A stretch of DNA of 38,777 bases from Acanthamoeba castellanii str. Neff (Eukaryota > Discosea > Longamoebia > Acanthamoebidae): the NCBI RefSeq assembly GCF_000313135.1, contig NW_004457283.1:2424-41200 (forward strand), given 5' to 3'. The position numbers and the translations under genes are program-made. This document shows, in pieces, positions 31,838 to 38,777 of the stretch. Position 1 is the stretch's first letter; every line of letters begins with the position of its first letter. The notes beneath the pieces are model-generated. The model was not told the origin of the DNA. It made no database searches and was given only the letters and a program-made list of their open reading frames with translations.

Positions 31838-33888
31838 TCAACGACGAATGGCGGGGCGCACGAGCCAGGCCTCGTCGATGACGGTGCTGTCGCTGGATCT
31901 CTTCATGGTCCAGTGGAGGTGGGTCGCGTTGTAGACCTCGAAGTAGCCGAAGCCATACTCCGACACCCTGTCACGTGACCAGTTAGGCGTTGAGCCAAAA
32001 GGTGTGGGGGAGGATGGAGGAGGAGAACGCACGACTTGGCGGCCCAGGCGGGCGGGGGCTGCTCCCAGTGCTTGTAGAGGCCCTCGCCGTTGCCGCCGAC
32101 ACCGTTGGTAATGTAGACGGGCGCGTCGGCGGTCACGTTACCCTTGTAGACCGGGTGCGTCCTCTCGTAGGCGTGAACGTGTCCTGCCATTGGATGCACA
32201 GTCAGCCATCCAACCGCTGATCCTGAGCTCTCTATGGCATCGGCGACACACGCACACACGTACCCTGAAGGACGAGGTCGACCTTGTACTTGTAGAACAG
32301 GTCCTCGAAGCTACCCTTCATCAGCCAGCCGGCCCCTTCATGCACTGAAGTGCCGAGAGCAGCGCGGTGAGCGGTGAGCGGTGGCGACATGGTGGCTGAA
32401 GCTAGGTATGAGGGTGACGAGGGTCGCCGTACCAGTGTTGGAGCAATACCAAGGCGTGTGCCAGAAAGCCACCACCCAGGGGGTCTTGGTCCGGTTGACG
32501 TTGTGCAGGTCCTGCTTGAGCCACACGTGCTGCGGCGACATCTCGAAGTACTCGAACGACTCCGAGTCCAGGGCGATGAAGTGGATGTTGCCGTAGTCCC
32601 AGCTGTAGTACAGGTTGCCCCAGGTACCACCGCTCTGCTGGGCTGCACGTCGGTGGTGTGTGTGTGTGTGTGTGTGTGGTGAGCAATCATTGGTCGTAGC
32701 CCGAGGAAAGTGGATGAGCGTACCGGGCATGGAGAAGCGGTTGAGGTACGGCAGGAGAAGGTCGATGAGCTCGTGGTTGCCCACGGCCACCATCCAGGGC
32801 AGGTGGCTGGCCAGCGGCTGCGTGAGCCTGCCCCACACGTCCCAGATCTCTTGCACGCCGTTGGCATAGCTACTCGTTTGGCGATGCACCACCCGCGCGG
32901 TTGGTTTTAGTCCGATCGGGTTGCATTCAGACTGTTGGCGTAAATGCGGAAGGAGCACCTGATGTCACCGGCGTGGACAAGCAGATCAAAGTGAAGCTGC
33001 TGGTCGGTGGTCATCATGGCGGCCAGCACCTCCTTGGAATCGGCAGTGGCGCCCTCGTCACCAATCGACAAGATGCGAATGGGCCTGACACAGAACACGG
33101 CGCACACGACCCACTTGTTAGCCTTTGTCCTCCTCAAGGAGTCGCGGGGTCGGCTCACCTGTCGGGAGTGGGAGCCACTTCGGGCTCAGTGGTGAACTGG
33201 TAGAAGTCGCTCCAGCCGCCCGACTCGTCACCCACGCGGTACGAGTAGCTGTGTAGTGTTGATGAGTTGTGTGGTGAGGAAGTGTCAGTGTCAGTCGCCA
33301 CGCACCGATCTCATACAGCTACGTGGAGTACAGAGCGAAAGACGTACACAGTCGAGGCGTTCAAGTGGCGCAGAGTGGCGACTATGCATGAGGGTCATTA
33401 CACGAGCGTCAGATGCGGTATCCACGTGCAATTGCATTGGTTCAAGCGTACAGTGAATCTGGGGAGAAACGTAGATGGGCAGCCAGGGCATGTAGTAGTA
33501 GCTGGCCTTGCCCTCCACGACATACTGACCGCAGCCGGAGCACGTGTACTGCACCTTCGTCCCAGACTTGCTCAACGTCGCCCAACCGACCACCATCTCA
33601 CCCTTGGTGCCTGCACAGACGTCCGTCAGACACAATTCAATAACTAATTTAAAAAATAACACTATATTATATTTGGGGCACGTGTTGCCACGTCACAGCC
33701 ATCTCGCCTCCAAATTGTCAATAAAAATAATAAATATTCGAAAGCGAAATGCCCAAAATCTAATATAAATGGGGTAAGGCACCGGTGACAGCGAGGCGGA
33801 TCTGTTCCGGCGGGGCCGGAGCACTGAAGCCGACGGCGAGCAGGAGCGCAAATGAGGCGCACCACAGCAGGCACGAAGAGGACGCCAT
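31838..33888 (-). CDS. Purple acid phosphatase (secreted metallophosphoesterase)
   Basis: Exons (minus): 33888-33783, 33610-33452, 33381-33348, 33248-33159, 33084-32959, 32869-32724, 32642-32433, 32344-32264, 32183-32036, 31967-31838. They sum to 1230 bases (409 aa plus stop) with consistent phases. A signal peptide (MASSSCLLWCASFALLLAVG) is followed by the N-terminal fibronectin-like domain (PEQIRLAVTG, HLNASTVYSYRVGD). The catalytic domain has all five purple acid phosphatase blocks: GDEG, GDISY (split by an intron), GNHE, AFWHTPWY and GHVHAYER. These supply the Fe(III)-M(II) ligands, and the Tyr in GDISY is the charge-transfer ligand that gives the colour. It would hydrolyse phosphomonoesters in acidic vacuoles or outside the cell. 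The C-terminus has the usual YGFGYFEVYNATHLHW strand. Length and order match plant and protist members. Confidence 0.95.
32656..32678. repeat. (GT)n microsatellite in a purple acid phosphatase intron
   Basis: About 11 dinucleotide units within the short intron 32723-32643. On the coding strand it is a (CA)n tract close to the acceptor. Confidence 0.9.
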
Positions 33889-34061
33889 CTCTGACAAAGG
33901 AGCAAGATTGTTGGTGAATGGAGAAGGACACGAATAGGAATCGTGTAAATAGAGGAAGGAGAAAGGGCTGCGGCACCTTCACTTCGTGCAGGAGCGGAAG
34001 GAAGAAGATGATGCTGATTCTTTTTTTGGCGAATTGTCGGGCCATTTCAGAGATAAAATAA

Positions 34062-34069
34062 TTTATATA
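34062..34069 (-). promoter_or_regulatory. TATA-like element upstream of the purple acid phosphatase
   Basis: Minus-strand TATATAAA in an AT-rich stretch between the stop of the next upstream gene (34118) and the phosphatase ATG (33888). The distance of about 175 bases implies a leader of about 145 bases, or an unrecognised leader intron. Confidence 0.4.
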
Positions 34070-34117
34070 ATAACCCAATGAGCCGCTGCCGCTGGTTGGC
34101 GCAGCTGGGCTCGTGCC

Positions 34118-35814
34118 TCACTGCCACTCGGGCTTCTTGCGGCCGTTGACGCAGGGGTTGGTGATGGGGTTGTAGAAGGTGAGCGTCTCGTTCACGCTTC
34201 GGCAGTACTCCAACTCCACCCCCAGCAGCCGCTCGCGCGACCTGGCCGATGCAGCCAGATGCCCCTGCGTAGCGAGACCAAGTTAGGTTAGGTTAGGTCA
34301 GGCTGAGAGCTCACACGCGCGCACACGCACACAGAGGGACCCCAGGCCCAGGAGTGCGTACGGATAGCCACTGCCGGACTTTGGTGCGTGCGCGTTCCAC
34401 CTCTCGGATGTAGAAGGCCGGAGGCAGGTCGTGCACGGCCTCGTATCGTCGCGGCTCTACCTTGATGGCTACGCCCTTCTCCACCACGTCCCCCTCCTTC
34501 TGCTCCTCCTCGAGTCCGGCGTAGTTCTGGACGAGGATGTCGCGGCGGTAGTACGACGCGTTCCAGGGAATGTAGACGTCGTTCATCCAGTTGTCCTCCC
34601 ACCAGTTGTGGAACATGTAGGGGTGGGCCGGCGCCTCGTCGACCAGGATCTCGACGTGCAGCCGATGGAAGAAGGGGAACTCGGCGAAGGGCTGCGGCGA
34701 GGAGATGTCGAGGCCGCCGGTTATGCCAAAGTGGGGCACGACGGCCGATCGACGTAGCACGTCGGTGAGCTCCTCGGTCCACCGCGGCGATACGAAGCGG
34801 AGGTCGTCGTTGACCAGGTAGAAGAACTCGTAGCCGGCGGCGAAGGCGTGCAGGGTGGGCAAGTTGAAGAGGATGCTCAGCCCACGCTTGCCGGTTACCC
34901 GCTCACCGGCCTCCACCAGCACAAAGTCCACCTCGAACTCCTCGCTGCGCCATCGGCTGCACTCGGCGCTGTCCTGCTTGATCTGGCCAACATGCGCGAC
35001 GATTGTACAGCTGACGTCAGCAAAAGAGGTACGCTTGCGGAGGAGCGGTGTGGCTGGCTGGCGGACCCGACCTGATCAAAGTGATGCTGCACCACTGCGG
35101 CATCGCCGAACACGGAGTCGCCCTGGGTGTAGCAGAGGAAGTAGGTGTAGTGGTAGCCCGAGCTGGCCGTTTCGCAGAGGCTGGGCACGGACACCGAGAA
35201 CAGGGGCATGGACTCCACGTCCATAATCTTCCCCTTTGACGTGATCGGCGTCACCAGCGCTATTGTATCTGGTAGATTGGGCCGAGTCAATAAGAGTGTG
35301 CATTGATCCCGCTCACGGCGCTCATGACACGCCTGACTACACGCCACACGCACCACCACTTCTACGCATATGCACAGCTGGGTGAAGTAGAGCGTGCCTG
35401 GCCTGACGGGGGAGGCGGAGGCCGAGCGTTGGATGAGCAGTCGGATGGTCTGCCCGAGGTCGTCGATCTTGTCGATGAGGTCGGTGAACGCGCGCCGTTG
35501 GACGTAGTTCTCCACGTCGGCGTCGGCCACGTCGGGCGACCGAAAGAGGGACCGCTCGTGCGCCGGCAGCTTGGCAGTGCGATCGGCACCCGTGATGACC
35601 ACATTGAAGGCGCGCATCTCCACATACACGTAGTACCCCAGCATCATGTTGACCGCCACTGTGCACACGCAGCCCAGCACAAAAAGATGAAGTAAAATAA
35701 ATAAAATAAAAGATGATTAGATGAGGCTATTTAGATCCGGGAGGCAAGGGGCGCACCAAAAGAGAAGAGGGCAAAGCCGTAGAGAAAGAGTGTGAGGCGC
35801 CGGCGGCTGTGCAT
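34118..35814 (-). CDS. Type II membrane glycosyltransferase-like protein (GT-A fold suspected)
   Basis: Exon 1 (35814-35757) starts MHSRRRLTLFLYGFALFSF, a basic-hydrophobic signal anchor. Exon 2 (35658 to about 35408) continues the hydrophobic segment (VAVNMMLGYYVYV) into a lumenal stem (DLIDKIDDLGQTIRLL). Later exons: about 35268-35077 (TIALVTPITSKGK; YTYFLCYTQGDSVFGD), about 34982-34362 and 34264-34118. The core has FVLVEAGERVTGKRGLSILFN, FYLVNDDLRFVSPRW (DxD-like metal site) and GITGGLD, then FHNWWEDNWMNDVY with acidic residues suited to catalysis. This pattern occurs in protist Golgi-type transferases. A named family cannot be given with certainty. The intron between exons 2 and 3 is not certain, because the frame is open across it. 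The frame stays in register through the last exon (stop 34118-34120). Confidence 0.65.
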
Positions 35815-35966
35815 GGCGCTCCGCGAAACGGCCGAGTCTACGCCAAGCACCGACGGGTGTGGGTTCCCTCTTCCACAGCTTTCCGGAAGCTGATCACGAA
35901 TTACAATTTTTCTCTTTCTCTTTCTTTTTGCCTACAAAAACAACTCCGAACAACACACGACGCTGC

Positions 35967-38777
35967 TCACATCTTCACGACCTCGCCGTCGATGATGAGT
36001 CCCCTGCGCAGAAGATGGTGATGTGAGCCCCAGCAGGAGCGACCAAGAAAAGGGAGAGGGCATCAACGTACCATTCGCCGCACTTGACGACCCACGTGAT
36101 CTTCTTGCCCTGCGTGGCCATGCGGGCGTAGTGGCTCGTCTTGTTCTTGTTCTGCTCAACGAAGGTGAGGCCCTCGATCCGCACGAACCGGCAGCCGGCG
36201 CGCCCGACCGTGACCGCGTGGCGGTGGCCGTGCACCTCCACCTCGTGGGCGGCCTTGTCGTGGAGGGCTCCGTGGATGCGCATCAGATCGTCGGTGGACA
36301 GGGTCAGCTCCTTCATCGTCGCGGTCAGGAAGACGTGGGCGCCAGGCGCACCGGCGTTGCCAGCGCCGGCGTTGGACTTGACCCAGTTCTCCAGCTGCTG
36401 GTCGCCGGCCTCGCGGTAGAGGATGCCCAGCATGGTCTCGTGGATGGAGGCGAAGCTGTCGAGCGTGAGGTACTCGCCTCCCGTGGTCTGCGCCATGGTG
36501 CGGTAGAATCGCTCCACCTCGGCCGGCGCGGCGGTGAAGTGTTCGTCGCCCGCAACGCGCACGCCGTAGATGCTCACGCCATCGGCCTTAAGGCGCCGCA
36601 CCTCGGCCTGCCAGTCGAGGCTGTGCACGTTGCCGGGGAAGCTGGGCACGTGCGGCAGGTCGTCGCCGATCACCACCAGTGCTTTCGTGCTGCCCGCACG
36701 CCACGACAGCTGACGGCTCTGCCACAGGGCGAGCTCATAACACTCACCTGACAATACAACGCACGACATGTAAGCGCAAGCTTCGTCTTTCGCAATAGCT
36801 TGACAGCTGGAGAAGAGAGCAGGTGCGTACCTCCGTCGCCGCCGCCCCAGGTCTCGCGCGTGTCGTGGATGAACGAGCAGAGGGTTTGCAGATTGCTGGA
36901 GAAGTCGAGGTGGCGGATCACGTAGGACGGGGTGCCGTCCTCCAGCAGCTTGTCGCGATCGTAGTAGTCGCCATGCGCGATCAGACCGATCCGGATGTCT
37001 GATGAGACCCAGAAAAAAACAAACACCACCAAGCATGAGCGATTGGGCCTCAAAGAGCCCATGCCAAGCTAATCAAGGTCCGTACTTGGCACATCGCGCA
37101 GCAGATCTCCGACGATCTGTTCCACCTTGGTCTTCACCTCGTCCAGGCAGTCGTACATGGAACCGGTCGTGTCGAAGCTGGAGAATGTGTGACGATGCCA
37201 TGTTGTGAGAATCCTGGCGGCACTCAAGCACTTGCGCCTAACCACGAGCGATGTATATCTCGTGCGTGCGTACCTAAAGACCAAATCCACCATCACGTCC
37301 TTGCCTCCATTTCCGCTCATGATCTGGGTCACGGTGCCACTGCCAAGAGAGAAAGATGCCCAAGCGTCAGCGCGCCGGAAATATAAGTCAGGTCATGGAG
37401 CCGTGGTCGACGTACGTCTTCTGGGGCGGAGCCTTCGCAGTGTTCGAACACGAACACGCGGTGCCTGTCCGTGGTGCCGCGTTCAGGAGTGACTTCAAAC
37501 CGATGGCCGAGTGGCTTCCCGTGTTTGACGCGCCAGTGCTGCGCTTTCGCTTGATGGTGCAATTCAGCGGCTGCGTTCACCCGGAAATCATTCAGTTAAG
37601 TTGACACGGGTGGTGGACTGTGTGTCTGGCGCGTACCATCTGTAGGAACAGGTCGAAGGCAGAAGCCGTCGACGAGCATGAAGGGGCTGGCCGGATCGGT
37701 GTAGCAGGCGCAGCCGGAGTCGGTTGAGAGGACGGAAGACGAAGACGAAGATGAATAGAGAGGGACCGGTGTTGAGCGAGTAGTAGTAGCAATGAACGAC
37801 TCGTCCAACTGGAAGTCATCGTCTTGAGCACTGGCGTCGCTCTCTTCGTCCAGAATCGATTCGTCGCCTAGTGGACTCAGCTGAGTCTCCAGTATGCTGT
37901 CGATGAGTTGACTAGACGAGCGTCTTCGCTTTCGTCGATCTATCAGTTCCTCTTCTTCTCTGTTACTGTGCTCCTTCTCCTCTTCCCTCCTTATGGCTTC
38001 TGCTTCTCTCTTCTCGTTCACTTCATCTTCTACGTCTGACTCGTCCATGATCTTTTCCTTCCCTTTGGTGGACGCCGTCTTGTTGGCGCGCTTTCGTCGC
38101 TTGCTGGTCCGTTCATTCTCCTCGAATTCCTCCACAAGCTCGTCGCACGCGCACTCCTTCGCAGCGATCCAGCTGTTGTGCGAGTCGTCCCAGCCCTTCC
38201 ACTTGAGCAGGTACTCCACACGCCCCTGGAGGAGGAGGAGAAGCCTGTCGTCAGCTCTGAAGTGTAAAGGGCCGGTGGTGAGGATCCCTGTGGTCGGCGC
38301 ACCTTTCTCTTTCGTCGGGAAACGATCCGCTCCACTTCATAGAGTTGCTCATCGTCATCACCATGGCGCGAATCCCGCTGACTGACGCTGGTCGAGGCCT
38401 TACGCTTTTGCCCTCGGTTGAGCTCCTCCTCGACGAAGCTTTCCTGGTAGTACGAGAGCTCCACCTTGGCTCGACCTGCAAGTAGAGCTTCGGCTTCATT
38501 TCCTTTCTGTTGCGACGAGAGTGATGAGTCGCTGCGTTGTATGTCGCGAATTTGGCTTGTTGTGAAAGCGGGCTTTACCACCAATTGGACCAAGGCAGTC
38601 TTATACGAAGACAACGTCGGCTGTTCGCTATGCAATTGCGGAATCGAATAAGTGGATGCACGGTTGGTAGCCAGAGAGCAGGGCAAGACGTACAGCAAAA
38701 AGTCGTGGAGGGTCATCCACTGCACCAGCCGTCGACAATCGAGCTCGCTCGCGGTGGTATCTGATCGTCAGCAGTGG
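35967..38777 (-). CDS. Chromodomain and von Willebrand A domain protein (5' end beyond right edge)
   Basis: The upstream part (38777-38450) is coding-like but incomplete. A chromodomain is split by one intron near 38300-38227: YEVERIVSRRKRK, then RVEYLLKWKGWDDSHNSWI, with the aromatic-cage Tyr and Trp residues. A long charged region follows (Lys/Arg-rich, then Glu/Asp- and Ser-rich, 38140-37640), likely nuclear. After exons around 37580-37430 and 37340-37270 comes the VWA domain: DLVFS-FDTTGSMYDCLDEVK (MIDAS start), IRIGLIAHGDYY, STKALVVIGDDLPH, GVSIYGVRVAG and GGEYLTLDSF. A beta-rich tail ends GLIIDGEVVKM (last exon 36003-35967). The chromodomain would read methylated histone tails; the VWA domain suggests a metal-dependent protein contact. 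The exon joins between the two halves appear in phase, so one protein is likely, but a missed gene boundary near 37,600 cannot be excluded. Confidence 0.65.

Noticed and set aside
1..38777. tRNA, rRNA, CRISPR arrays, insertion sequences
   Set aside because: No TpsiC-arm-like segments in a cloverleaf context, no regularly spaced repeats and no transposase motifs were seen.

Overview
The window looks like nuclear DNA of a free-living amoeba of the Acanthamoeba type. This is inferred from GC-rich coding sequence with strong G/C third-position bias, genes broken by many short introns whose 5' splice sites are very often GTACG[C/T], short AT-rich intergenic spacers, and the protein repertoire: hybrid histidine kinases, tandem TKL-kinase receptors with a nucleotidase-like ectodomain, and multi-PH/ankyrin proteins. 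No rRNA, tRNA, CRISPR or transposase gene was recognised.

Layout. Bases 1-17,000 are minus strand. In transcription order from high to low coordinates they hold a COP1-type RING/coiled-coil/WD40 ubiquitin ligase (16531-13391, complete 15-exon model, 634 aa), a PAS hybrid histidine kinase with a pseudo-receiver and a true receiver (about 12055-8428), a large C2/transmembrane (MCTP-like) protein fused to four PH domains and ankyrin repeats (about 7937-826), and the start of a diacylglycerol-kinase-like gene that leaves the left edge. A 68-codon plus-strand ORF with one transmembrane helix (8010-8216) lies opposite the start of the C2/PH gene, across a shared TATA-like core.

Bases 17,100-28,800 are plus strand. 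They hold a bacterial TopB-type topoisomerase III with a SAP domain (17146-21970, 19 exons), a receptor with a degenerate 5'-nucleotidase ectodomain, EGF-like module, TM helix and two kinase domains (22444-27147, interrupted by a 130-N gap), and a secreted nucleoside-hydrolase-like enzyme (27700-28805). The last two each need a one-base frame correction of the same sign, which suggests assembly errors.

Bases 28,800-38,777 are minus strand again: a GT4-type glycosyltransferase, a purple acid phosphatase (complete 10-exon model, 409 aa), a type II membrane glycosyltransferase-like protein, and a chromodomain plus von Willebrand A protein that continues past the right edge.

Functionally the genes fall into signalling (histidine kinase, kinase receptor, lipid-binding C2/PH, DAG kinase), protein turnover (COP1), DNA topology (TopB) and a secretory/glycan group (nucleoside hydrolase, purple acid phosphatase, two glycosyltransferases). 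Each gene has its own introns and spacing, so there is no operon. The most notable items are the bacterial-type topoisomerase, the full-length COP1 homologue in an amoeba, the C2-TM-PH-ankyrin fusion, the chromodomain-VWA fusion, and the degenerate enzyme domains reused in the two signalling proteins.
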